A stretch of DNA of 64,000 nt from Opisthocomus hoazin (taxonomy: Eukaryota; Chordata; Aves; Opisthocomiformes; Opisthocomidae). Of the stretch, positions 1 through 9,666 are shown piece after piece (within the stretch, counting starts at the first letter, position 1; the number at the start of each line of letters is the position of its first letter). The stretch is from the NCBI RefSeq assembly GCF_030867145.1, contig NC_134414.1:18742518-18806517 (forward strand), written 5' to 3'. The notes under the pieces were generated by a model. It was not told where the DNA came from. It made no database searches and was given only the letters and a program-made list of their open reading frames with translations. Both the position numbers and the translations under genes were made by a program.

Positions 1-178
1 TTTTGAATATGTGACTTACTCTCAGAGCAGGATAAAATCCATATCATGTCTACTTATGACATTAATGTTTTCTAAATTAATGACTTCTTAAAGTCATTAC
101 CCTCGGAGGCTGGGGCTTCATTTTCCAGATGCTGTACAGGCATATTTTACCAGGTTTTCCTTTTTATGCATTAGCAGT

Positions 179-192
179 GGGGGGGGGGGGGG
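179..192. repeat. G14 homopolymer
   Basis: A run of 14 G on the plus strand, flanked by ttagcagt and tttcttt. It is a simple repeat prone to length error in assembly and could form G-rich structures. Confidence 0.9.
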
Positions 193-3100
193 TTTCTTTA
201 ATCTTGTATAATGGAAGGACAGGAGAATCTTACTTTGTCCCTTCTCTTCATGTTCTTTGGTCCCAGTGATCTCTCGGATAGTGCTTTTCCAGCTGAAAAT
301 GGTCTCTCTGTTGAAATTGCTCAGCACAGTAACAAAGGACCCTTTGCTCCTCCAAGGCTGCTGTATCCTCAGTCTCGGTAGCACCATCGGGTAATGAACT
401 CAGCGTTTAACTCCCGCTCCCCAAGCCAGCTACGCTTGCTGGCACTCTGAATTTCTGGGCAAAGAATGTTTCTATCTGGATGCAAACACTTTTTTCCCCA
501 AACAGTTTTGTTCATAAAATAAGGACTGGAGTGACCTTTTGGATTATCACAGTTAGTAACACTGAACTTCAGATAATAGGCCCGGATTATTGTCTTAGAG
601 GTCCAGATGGCTTCCATTGCATTACCAGATTGTCGGCTACCTGGGATGTCTGGTACTGGCTGGTACTGGGATAGATGGATTTTAGGTCAGCGCAGCCACT
701 GGTTGATGCTAAATTAAGCCCTGTCAGTACGTTCTTTGTTTTCTGAGTCTGAGGTGGTCCTTCTGAATGAGTGCACCAGCAACGGAGAAATTTTCCTTCC
801 TACTCTGCTAAAAAAAAAAAAAAGACATGAGTATTCAGCATGATGTCCAGTGTGTGGTTTTAGCCTGATCTTGGAGTCTCGTTTATGCAATAATTTTTTT
901 TTGTATAAGAATGTATCTGTCTAATCCAAAAACTTTTCAATTGTTTGACCAATTTAACAGCAAATTTGCAAAAATTTGACAGCCAGCTCCAGCCACTGCA
1001 AACTCAGTCTCCTACCCTTTTCACTAAATAGCTATTTATAGTCACTTTATTAGCACTTATTGTCTTTTCCTTCCCCCCCACGTGTATCCAGTGGGTATTG
1101 GTATGTGGGTTAATATTCAATTTGTAGCTGCTATCCCCAAAATACTAGCTTAACCCCTTATGAAAGGCTCATTACCATTCTTCCTGTTTTCACTATGTTT
1201 TTCCTCCTAATATGCTATCATGAAAATATTACAAATTTAACATAAAGTCTAAAGGAAACTTTTTTTTTCAGTAGTGCATGTTAGATTACTTTTCATTTAT
1301 TTACTCCTGTAAGTGCTAAAAAGACAAAGGGCTTTCAGTGCAACTATGATTCCTCCTATTTCTCAAAATAGTAACAAACACAGCATTGGGCAGCAGAACA
1401 CAAAAAGGAAAAGCCCAGCTTCTCTCAGGCTGCAGTTTTACTACCACTTGGCAGCAGGATTAACCTAAGCAGCCTCCGCTCCTGTCGCTGAATCCCGAGT
1501 CTGCCACAAGTGTTTGTGCCATCATTGTTTAAGCAGAGCTGATTTATGGCTTGTTCAGTTGGCACACAGGGGTTTTGGTTATTTGTTTTGCAGTAAATCA
1601 CAGACCACTTCCCCATTAGCTGCACTGGGAACTCTGGCACAGAGCTCAGTTTTCTGGTTTTGATTCCAGAATTAGGGCCTGATTTTGTACGTGGCAACAT
1701 AAGATTTAAGCTCCTCTTTGTGTGCGGGTTTTTGGTAGTGAATTCCCATGTGCTGATGTGCCATTTGAAACTGTGATGTAGATACTTTGGGGAACTTCTT
1801 GTATCTGTAACCTCTCAATAGATGATTTAATTTCTGAGGACGCTGGCCATTTAAAAGCAATGCTTCGTCACAGCAATGACCTATTTCCTAGGTAAAGTGT
1901 GATGCAATCACATTTAGCATGATTCACAAACCACTTGTATCTTCCTGAACCTAATAGTAGACTTAGTAGTAAGCCTCCAGTGTAATCCTCAGTGCCACAT
2001 CTGATTCTCTTTCAGCTGAAGGAATATTGACATAAAAGATTCCTCAAGAACATGAATAGCAAGAGCTAGTTCAACTAAAGCAAATTAAACACCTTAGGAA
2101 GGATCTAAAACCTGCAGAGAGATGTTGGGGAATAAATGAGAGAGATAAGATCTAGAGGAATTTTCTTACTGTGACAGCAGGAAATAACTTGGAGTCAAAG
2201 CAGACAACCTGCTGTTTAGAAAGACAACCGCTTTGGAAGAACCAGGAATGTGGAGCTCTGAATTCACATAATTTGATGCAGCTGAATAGCAGCCTTTTGA
2301 CTTCCTTAACATATAGGTGGTCCTCTTCCCACCTAAACGTGGCTTATTTTAGTTCAACCATCTCTGTTCTGGCATTCTTCACGTTCCTATTTCCTGCTGA
2401 ACATAATGTTTATTATACCATCAGGAGAACAAAATTGTCTTCCCAGAAGCAGAGAATAAAACTTCGAAAAGTGAGCAGATTCTCAAATCTAAAAAGGGAA
2501 TTGAACTCAACATTTACCAAGGTCTTCCTGCAATTCATTCCAACTCTTTTTTACCGTCCAAGTAAAAAACAATGAAAGAGTGTTTCTGATTGATTTAAAG
2601 CCTCAACTTATTCAGTGTGGCTTTGATATGTTCTTGAGACTATTTATGGCTTCTGGGAGAATTTATCTGAGCACTAAATGTGAGAAAAGAAAACCCACAA
2701 CTGATTTAGGTAAACTTTAACATTTGTACTTGTGATCCTTTGCGTAGGAGGGAAACAAATATATGTGGAAAACAAAACTCTGTCTGGGTGCAAAGGGAAT
2801 GGAAACTTTCCAGACTGTGAATGCACTGACCTTCAGTAAGGGAGCACCAAGATGTACGCTCTGGGTTTGGGGTTTTTTTTTCTTGAACATTTGAGGTTAT
2901 TACAATGAGTCATGGATGCTTTTAATGTCTAGATATGATATTTGTCCCTTGTGAGCTTTTTACCTGTGTTTTTTTTTTTTTGCTATATGCCCAAATGCAA
3001 TCAAAAAAGTCTCATTTAAAAAAAAAAAGTAATAGTTATTGCTGGTCTAGACGTAGGTGCCTTGTTGCTGTGTTTAGTCAAAACACAGTGGGCAGTTTGC

Positions 3101-6100
3101 ATCCACCTAGACTATCAAAATATAGTTTGCCTGATCTCATGTTTACAGGATGTCAGAACTACTCTGCGCTTGGGACTTGGGTTCATTTGTAAATTAAATG
3201 GATAGTGCAACTTTACCTAGAGTTAATATTTTCTGTCTCATGCTGGCTTTTCCTAAGTTTTCCATAATATCTATTTTTTGTCTGTTTCTCTCATTGGTAT
3301 CCTCCTCTTATGTCCCGACGGAGTCGATGAGCCACATCTTCCAAAGCCAATTTGGTCAGTAGTTTTTGTGGAATGCTAATTGCCGTCTTAGATCAGTTTA
3401 ACGGATGAAACCTACTTCTTTACTGCTGGAAAGGGGACTGATGCTCGCAACGAAGCTAACGCTCCACAGTTCAAAATAAGTAGATCATGTTCCATGGAGG
3501 CATTTGATACCTTTGGGAAGCTGAAAAATGTGGGCACTAGCCAGCAGTAACTGTTTTTATTTTGTAATAGAGGTTTTATAGGTGGGTTTCGATTTGTGGG
3601 AGAGTGGGTAGGGGAGTCTCCTTCCATCTCTCAGTTCACTAGCTGAGTTGCATGGCTCCCTGACGAAGCCTCGTGAGGCCTTGGAGAAATGCTTTGTTTT
3701 TTACTCTTAAAAGCAGCTTGGAATTAAGACAGCTTCTGTTATTTCTAGATACCAATAGCCAGGTGGGCTATAGATACAGTTGAAGTAATACGTTTAATAT
3801 TCTAGGGAGTACTTTTTCTTCATCCAACTGAATGCTTGTTCCTAAGACAAAAAAAAAGCAGCTATGGGTTACATTCTTGGCTAAGATTAAAGACCAGAGC
3901 AGTATTACTGAAACTGCAGCTTATGTTGTATCTTCTCCTCGATAGCACTGACACGACGAATTTGCTACGTGAGCTGGTTTTATCTCCAGAAAACATCTAA
4001 GATAAAAATCATGGCTAATGTTTGTGCAGGTCAGGTTGTTACGGATGTGCGTGTGTAATCGGTAAGGTTGAAATCCTAGCAAGATACTCTGACAGTCACT
4101 TGTGGTGGTGAGAAACTAGGGAACAGTATTTCTTCTGTAATTTATGGGAGAGAAGAGCAGTAGCCACGGAAACGCCAGTAACAGTGCCTCTTCTCCCTCT
4201 CTCCCCTTCACAGATGTTTAGGGGCGTGTTACAGAGGTGCCATTAAAGCCAGATGTTTTAATGCTGTGGAAGACGGTAAACTGGGGAAGGCATCAGAGAA
4301 GGATGACGGCATGAGGAGACTGACATTCATCAGGCCTCTTGGAGAAGACCTCTGGACACGCAGTTACACCAGGTACTGCAAGGGCTGTCTGTGCTACTTG
4401 GTGTTGGCATCGACAATGCACTCGCACTGCAGGGTCACTGTGTTCCACCTCCAGAAGTTCGCTGTATCACCTCCTCTGTTTCAGTCAACACTGCCATTAG
4501 GTTTACTTCCATAAACACTGGTCATGTACCAGCCACACATTTATTAGCGCTTTGACCTCTATAATTAAATGGGACTCTTTTAGAAAGCAGTTCCCCTCAG
4601 TTGAGGACAGCTTTATCTGAATGTAGCCTTCTTCCTCCCTCTCCAGAGCCAAGAGTCTGCGAAGTAGAGTGCCTTGTTCCAGTTTATCAGTCCTGCTGGT
4701 TTTGAGGTCAAGATTGTGATCTTGGAAGCTTGCTGCAGCAGGTGAAAGGGCTGCACAGTCCCACTGTGACGTGCCACAGCCTGAGACCCAAAGCCAAAGC
4801 CTGAATTTAGCTTGGGTAGGACTTAAGCACCACTGCTCTCCTCAATCTCTCTGCCTCTGCATTGTTACTTTGTTCCCAGGATGAAGCCAGACTCTGGGTG
4901 CTGCTGCTGCAACTGCATTGTTCCTCGGGAATTTCAGTCCTAAGAAGAAACCTTTAGTTATGTTCTTATGTCACGTCATTTGGGGAAAGGACTATCCGTC
5001 ATTGCAGCTAAGTAGGTGGGGAAAGTGCCCTCTTACCTCTTTCTCTGAAAAGCAAAGGCATTGCTGGGAATGGAGAACTGGGGGAGCTGCTACTAGAGTC
5101 GAAGAGCCAAAGCAAGCAGAAACAGCCTGGCAGCTCAGGGCAGCTACATCTCCTTTTCTGCTATTACAAGCATTTTAGCCTGCTTTTTGTTCCTCCCCCT
5201 CCCTTCCTCCTCATTGCGACAGGAGGCTCGCCAAGCAGAAAGGCAAAGCCTGAAACTGCTCGCCGTGAGGCCTGGGAGGGGAGGAAAGAGCAGCTCATAT
5301 TGCCAGAGTGGAAGGAGGCGAAGGGTACAGAGGGGCAAAGGGCAGATATGTGGCTGGGGGTGGAGTGGCACAAGGGAGGGAGGGATGCAGGCTGCAGAGA
5401 GTTAAGGAGGAACACTGGATTAATTAGCCTCGGGAGAATGTATGGTAAAAAGTCAAGAATCTGTCACAATAGACTCAATGCCACTTCATTTGGGGAGTCC
5501 TGCTGAAAGTCCCCAAACTGGGAGTGTTCTGAGCTTGCTCTGTGAAAGTAAATCTTTAAGCAGTTGCAATTAAAGCCACACACACGTATATATACAGAGC
5601 TCAGTTCCTTATGTGACATTAAACAGTTCCCTGTCCCCAAAAAGCTCTAAATCCCACACCCCATCACTCTTCAGATGTGGTGTTTGGAGAGCTGACTCAA
5701 TTTTTGAACCTGTAGCCTTGTCTTCTCCATGTTAGCAGCTTCCTTAAAATGACACACCAGTGATCTGATAGCCATTTTAAATTTTTAGGAGTTTTTAACC
5801 TGGGTTTTTTTTGTGCAACTGCTGAAACAGCAAAGGTTTCCATGCCTATAATTATGCGAAGTTAAATGATGTTACAGTAGTAGCTATTTTGTACTGGCTG
5901 TCACCGCAGCCAGATGCTTGAAATTTGACAGTATTGTTATATTTGATAAATGTCATCACATATGACAGGAAATTTGAAACAGTTCGGAAAGGATATGAAT
6001 TAATCTCTTGCAAATTCATCTTACTGGAACTCTTGTTACAGAAAATTACCCACTTGTGTCATAACGCTCTGTTCAGTTATGCTTCCTTTATTTTTACTAT

Positions 6101-6198
6101 TCAGTTCTCAGTTGTGTAAACACCCTGCTACCATTCTGACATCACAAAACGGGGCTTTTTTTTTTAATCTTGTATCTGCTGTTTCTGCATAGGAAATG

Positions 6199-6218
6199 CC
6201 AGCGCATGACTGCGCTGG
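6199..6218. other. Perfect 8-bp hairpin upstream of the BIRC2 CpG island
   Basis: CCAGCGCA is followed after a TGAC loop by its exact reverse complement TGCGCTGG. It lies about 700 bp upstream of the predicted first exon, at the border of the CpG island. No function can be assigned. It may be a protein-binding dyad or chance. Confidence 0.5.
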
Positions 6219-6632
6219 AAGATTTTTGAGCTTCGGTCAGCAATCTGGTACCCGCTGCGGAAGTTTTTCGGATTTCTATATGCAGAGATACTGCCTTAAA
6301 CCCCTCCAGTGGAAATTTATATTCTTTTTCGTGTTCCTCCCGTTATTCCCCTGCGACTTTCAATGACTGAAGTCTTCCGCCGCCACGCTGTTTCCCCTCT
6401 CGCAGTCTGCAGGGCTGCCTGTATTAGGAAACGCGGCCGAGCAACTACGCTTTACCCCGGCGTCAAGGAGCAGAGGTGAAGAGGCGGGGTCTGCGGCAAG
6501 CGCCTCAGGAGAGCCCAGCCGTGCCAGCGCGCTGCTCTGCGGCCCAGGCACCGCTTCCCTCACCGCCGGTGCGAGGGCCCACGGGCAAGGCCCCGGGCCT
6601 GGGCCGCAGCGCCTCGGCCCTTCCCGCCCGGC

Positions 6633-6642
6633 TGGAAATCCC
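6633..6642 (-). promoter_or_regulatory. NF-kappaB-like site, distal
   Basis: The minus strand reads GGGATTTCCA, matching GGGRNNYYCC at nine of ten positions (last base differs). It lies about 400 bp upstream of the predicted first exon. Support is by motif only. Confidence 0.4.
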
Positions 6643-6888
6643 CGGGCCGGGCCGGCGGGGGAAGCCCGCTCCGCTGGCGGGGTTCCCCGGCCGGGAGGGG
6701 AAAGTACCCAGCGTCCCCGCAGAGGGAGCCGGGGCCTCCGTCCCCGCCCCACCTCAGCGCAGCCCCCTGAGCGAGCGCCAGGGGCCGGGGCCGAGGAGCG
6801 CGCACAGCCCCTCGCGCCGCCGACGCCGCGCGGAGGCGCTCGCCAGGGAGGGGCCGAGGGAGGGCAGGCCCCGCCCACCCGGCCGGCC

Positions 6889-6898
6889 GCGCATGCGC
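6889..6898. promoter_or_regulatory. NRF1-type palindrome
   Basis: GCGCATGCGC is the full palindromic NRF1 consensus. It sits in the core of the CpG island, 13 bp upstream of the best kappaB site and roughly 120-180 bp upstream of the predicted first exon. NRF1 sites are common in CpG-island promoters of widely expressed genes. Confidence 0.6.
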
Positions 6899-6910
6899 TC
6901 GGCGGCCGCC

Positions 6911-6920
6911 GGGGCTTTCC
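6911..6920 (+). promoter_or_regulatory. NF-kappaB site, perfect consensus
   Basis: GGGGCTTTCC fits GGGRNNYYCC at all ten positions. It lies about 150 bp upstream of the splice donor of the predicted noncoding first exon. cIAP genes are established NF-kappaB targets, and chicken ITA/ch-IAP1 is known to be induced by Rel proteins, so this is the prime candidate for that response. Binding is inferred from the motif. Confidence 0.65.
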
Positions 6921-6937
6921 CGGCCGGGGCCGTGGCG

Positions 6938-6947
6938 CGGAGTTTCC
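6938..6947 (+). promoter_or_regulatory. NF-kappaB/c-Rel-like site, proximal
   Basis: CGGAGTTTCC matches GGGRNNYYCC at nine of ten positions and contains a GGAGTTTCC Rel-type half pair. It starts 27 bp after the start of the perfect site at 6911, on the same strand, so the two would form a tandem kappaB cluster. Confidence 0.45.
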
Positions 6948-7013
6948 TGGGCAGGGGCGGCGCCGGGCGGGGGCCGCGCTCCCCGCTCCCCTCCCGCCCC
7001 GTCCCGGGCACGG

Positions 7014-7070
7014 CATATAGGCCGGGGCGCGCTCCAGGCCCGCCCGCTGCGGGGGGCTCGGCCGGAGACC
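7014..7070 (+). other. BIRC2: Probable core promoter and noncoding exon 1 of BIRC2
   Basis: A TATA-like CATATA at 7014-7019 is followed by GC-rich sequence and by the donor GTGAGT starting at 7071, directly after GGCCGGAGACC. If transcription starts about 25-30 bp after the TATA-like box, exon 1 is only about 25-30 nt. An upstream start in the CpG island is equally possible. Intron 1 would run 7071-8449. The true start site cannot be read from sequence. Confidence 0.5.
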
Positions 7071-8474
7071 GTGAGTACGGGGTGGGGGGTGCGGCCTGGT
7101 GGGGCCCTGCCGGGCGGGCGCTGCTGCGTGGGCCCGCTCGGGTCTCTGCGCCCGGCTGAGGGGGCGGCGGGAGGGCGTGGGGTCCGGTCGGGGGGCTGCG
7201 CCTGTCCCCGGCCTCGGGGCCTGAGCTGCCCCGGGCCGCGGCCTGCGGCGCTGGAGGGGGGGCCGGGGCTGGCGGATACCGGTGCGCGGGGTGCGAATAA
7301 AATCAGTATTAATCCCATGTCAGTGCTAAGTTGAGTTTTGAGGCTGCTGAACTGTAAATATCGCTGCTCGGGACGTGGTGTCACCGCAGGAGAGCGGCAG
7401 ACAGCAGGCCTGTGGTGCAGGGCGGTGGCGTGAGGCTGGAAACCGAGGGTATGCGGGGCTGTCGCGGAGGGTGGCGTTGGAAGGAGAGCGTTCGGCAGAA
7501 AGTGGTCCCGGGTTGAGGTGGTCCTGAGTGTTTCGGGAGCCCGAGGTCTCAGTTTGCTGTGGTAGTTCTGACATTTACTCTGAGCTGTCGGACTTTATTT
7601 GGCGTGGAAGCTGGCTGAACTTCTTGGGCTCACGTTTGGCTTGTGCTGATAGCATCGTCCCACCATCTGTGTTAGAGGAGCAGGTCGGTGTGAGGCATTT
7701 GTAGCTCGTGGCCTCTGTGATTAAGAAGCTAGTAGTAGTGTGACCACATTAAGAACAAATCTACTGAGAGCTGTTGAGATGAGTAGGGAATGCTCCGCTG
7801 TTTTCCAGCAGGTGATTTTTCTAAGGCTGTGTCATCATGACAAGTATATCTGTGTTGAGTCTTTCCTGGAGGAACTTTTTGGGAACTGACGCTGCAAAAC
7901 GCACTTGTATATATGAATAAACATAAAGTTGTACATTGAAAAACTTTTGAACTTTGTCTTTGCTTTTACCTGAAATTTTTGGTGAAGTTCAGTTTTGCTG
8001 ATGTCCTGTGCTTCAAGTATCATTGGAGTTACCTAAATAAGAAATTCCAGTACTCTTAATTTAAGTCAGTGTAATAAAACTAGATCTTCATTGTTTGAGA
8101 ATCTGCAGGCTTAAACCCATTTAAATGGATGCAGCTTCTTTAGTAAAAGATCTTACCTTTAGTTACACAGCTTGTGATCAAGCAGCTCGATTCATCCACC
8201 TGCCAGAAAAGTTCTGCTTATGGATTAAACAGTTTTGCATATGTGTCAGTAACAGGGAAATTAAGTCTGTAAAATCCACTCCATGTGACAGTATGTAAAG
8301 TTCATGCCCTGAAATTTTCTGACTAACATAAAAAAAAAGTGCTTACATTGAGATTTTAATGTTTCAGTTCGTCTAGTTTCTGTTTGTATAGGCAGTACAT
8401 GCACTTCATTTTGTATATTCTGAAACACTCCTCTCTTTCTTCCTTACAGGTTTTGTTCCACCCCAAAGAATTAA

Positions 8475-8540
8475 ATGATTGAAACTATAGATACTTACAG
8501 TTTCTTCTTGAGAACAGTCAGTATCAATATGGAGGCGTAG
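8475..8540 (+). other. uORF 1 in BIRC2 leader (21 codons)
   Basis: ATG at 8475 opens 21 codons ending in TAG at 8538-8540, beginning 25 nt after the predicted acceptor. A nested in-frame ATG lies three codons before the stop. It would be translated only if the leader begins at 8450. Confidence 0.35.
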
Positions 8541-8652
8541 GCACCTTAGAAGGGACTTTAGTCTGAACTCTGGGAGGTAGTTCTGTACACAAATAAAGAA
8601 ACTAAAGCTTCAAATTTTTTTTTCTTTTTAATCTGAGGATTCAATTTTATTC

Positions 8653-8676
8653 TGTATGCCATAAACATGGCATACA
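8653..8676 (+). other. Perfect 9-bp hairpin in BIRC2 leader
   Basis: TGTATGCCA pairs exactly with TGGCATACA across a six-base loop. The start codon of uORF 2 (8667) lies at the loop/stem junction. Confidence 0.6.
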
Positions 8677-8783
8677 TAAAAAACTTAATCCAACAGTATA
8701 AAACATTAGAATATCCCGACACAAGGCAATTCATTTATGTTAAATTTGATAACTCTGTACTTGTGACTAAGGCACCAGGTTAA
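8667..8783 (+). other. uORF 2 in BIRC2 leader (38 codons)
   Basis: The ATG at 8667 has A at -3 and G at +4, a strong start context and better than that of the annotated BIRC2 Met1. It runs 38 codons to TAA at 8781-8783. The start lies in the hairpin at 8653-8676. A repressive uORF is described for human cIAP1, but homology of this one is unproven. Confidence 0.35.
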
Positions 8784-8790
8784 AACCGAA

Positions 8791-8862
8791 ATGCTCTGTT
8801 TAGTCTGTGCTGACAATGTTATAGACAGAAAAGCCTGGAGCTATTCCAGGCTTGTTAATTAA
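8791..8862 (+). other. uORF 3 in BIRC2 leader (23 codons)
   Basis: ATG at 8791 has G at -3. It follows the uORF 2 stop by seven bases and ends with TAA at 8860-8862. The reading frame crosses the hairpin at 8831-8853. Confidence 0.25.
8831..8853 (+). other. Perfect 9-bp hairpin in BIRC2 leader
   Basis: AAGCCTGGA pairs exactly with TCCAGGCTT across a five-base loop (GCTAT). It lies inside uORF 3. Confidence 0.6.
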
Positions 8863-9666
8863 GGCGGTTCGTCCTTGTCAGAGACAGCGTATAGGATTTG
8901 TTTATCTCATAGATGAATATTTGATATATGTGAAGTTGAGTATAAGCTAACTTCTTCAATCTTAACAATTATTACAACAGCAGGCAGAAGTTGAGAGTTT
9001 TCTTGGAAGTCTGGCAGTAGCAAATAGATCAGTTCAGTAATGTCAGTTCAGGGGCATTTTTTTTGTATGCCTTTGGAGCTTGATAAACCATTATTTTCAG
9101 CCTCCTAATGAGGTTTACAAACTCAAATCTTTACATGTGTATAAGCTGCATATTTATCAGCTGTCTAGGGTGAAATAGTTCTTAAAACACTTAACATATG
9201 TTCTGGTTAAAAATAATGTTGTTTTAGTTGCCCGCCATTTTAGTTTCTTTATTGACAAAGGATTTTAATAAACCCATTTGAGGTTTTCCCCTCTGGATCC
9301 CACCTCCACTAGCCTGACAAACTGACACTGCTCTCCCAGGTACACCGGACAAGGAAAGCATGTGATGCCTGTACGATTCGAGGGAAGGTCCTTTTTGACG
9401 TGCTTTCTTCAATTGTCAAAATGGGATGGGGCAGCTTTTGCACTGAAAGCAGTTGTGTAAACTAAAGTACAAGAACTTCCCAAATGTTTAAAGGCTGTTA
9501 ATCATGAGGCTAATTCTGTTCACATGTGCATTCCAAGTTGCACACTAAAGTGTTTCATTTTCAGGTTCTTACTTTTGTACAGGCAGGGGTTATTCCGAAT
9601 TGCCTTTAATGCACACAACTACCTCCCAGAGGAAGACTTGTCCCATTCTTCCAAAAATAGTCCATT

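Larger units (their letters stand above)
1..6360. other. Intergenic region upstream of BIRC2
   Basis: No exon with recognisable protein similarity was found on either strand. The longest ORF (2171-2575, plus strand, 134 codons) has no recognisable domain, ordinary AT-rich composition and no matching splice context, so it is probably chance. The stretch holds a G14 run, short A and T runs, and a purine-rich patch near 5180-5400. No BIR-type sequence is present, so a second cIAP gene is not visible in these 6.4 kb. In mammals the neighbours on this side are BIRC3 and YAP1, which would lie outside the window if present. Confidence 0.6.
6420..7330 (+). promoter_or_regulatory. BIRC2: CpG island and promoter of BIRC2
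   Basis: Composition changes abruptly from AT-rich to very GC-rich DNA dense in CpG, and reverts at about 7330. The island contains GC boxes (for example CCCCGCCC near 6870 and CCCGCCCC near 6994), an NRF1 palindrome, kappaB-type sites, a weak TATA-like CATATA and a consensus splice donor at 7071. It lies upstream of the BIRC2 coding exons in the same orientation. Long ORFs across it on both strands reflect low stop frequency in GC-rich DNA and are not annotated as genes. Confidence 0.85.
8568..9631 (+). repeat. 15-bp inverted repeat spanning the BIRC2 leader
   Basis: CTCTGGGAGGTAGTT at 8568-8582 is the exact reverse complement of 9617-9631. Pairing continues with interruptions on both sides: TGT (8584-8586) with ACA (9613-9615), and GTCT (8561-8564) with AGAC (9634-9637). 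In RNA this would close a loop of about 1.03 kb, with the distal arm ending 35 nt before the start codon. The arms could also be termini of an unrecognised element. Confidence 0.5.
8450..9666 (+). other. BIRC2: Probable long 5' leader of BIRC2 (same exon as ATG)
   Basis: A good acceptor (pyrimidine tract, then CAG) ends at 8449, giving a 1.2-kb leader joined directly to the first coding exon. Human BIRC2 likewise has a leader of roughly 1.2 kb, described as carrying an internal ribosome entry site and an inhibitory uORF. A second acceptor-like sequence (TTTTCAG ending at 9564) could instead give a leader of about 100 nt. The 1.2-kb stretch holds three uORFs, two perfect 9-bp hairpins, and a 15-nt segment at 8568 that is complementary to 9617-9631. 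Confidence 0.55.

Noticed and set aside
2171-2575. 134-codon plus-strand ORF upstream of BIRC2
   Set aside because: No domain, membrane pattern or splice support. The length is within what chance gives in 64 kb.
6360-7384. Overlapping ORFs of up to 274 codons on both strands
   Set aside because: They sit wholly inside the CpG island, are Pro/Arg/Gly/Ala-rich low-complexity frames, and exist because stop codons are rare in GC-rich DNA.
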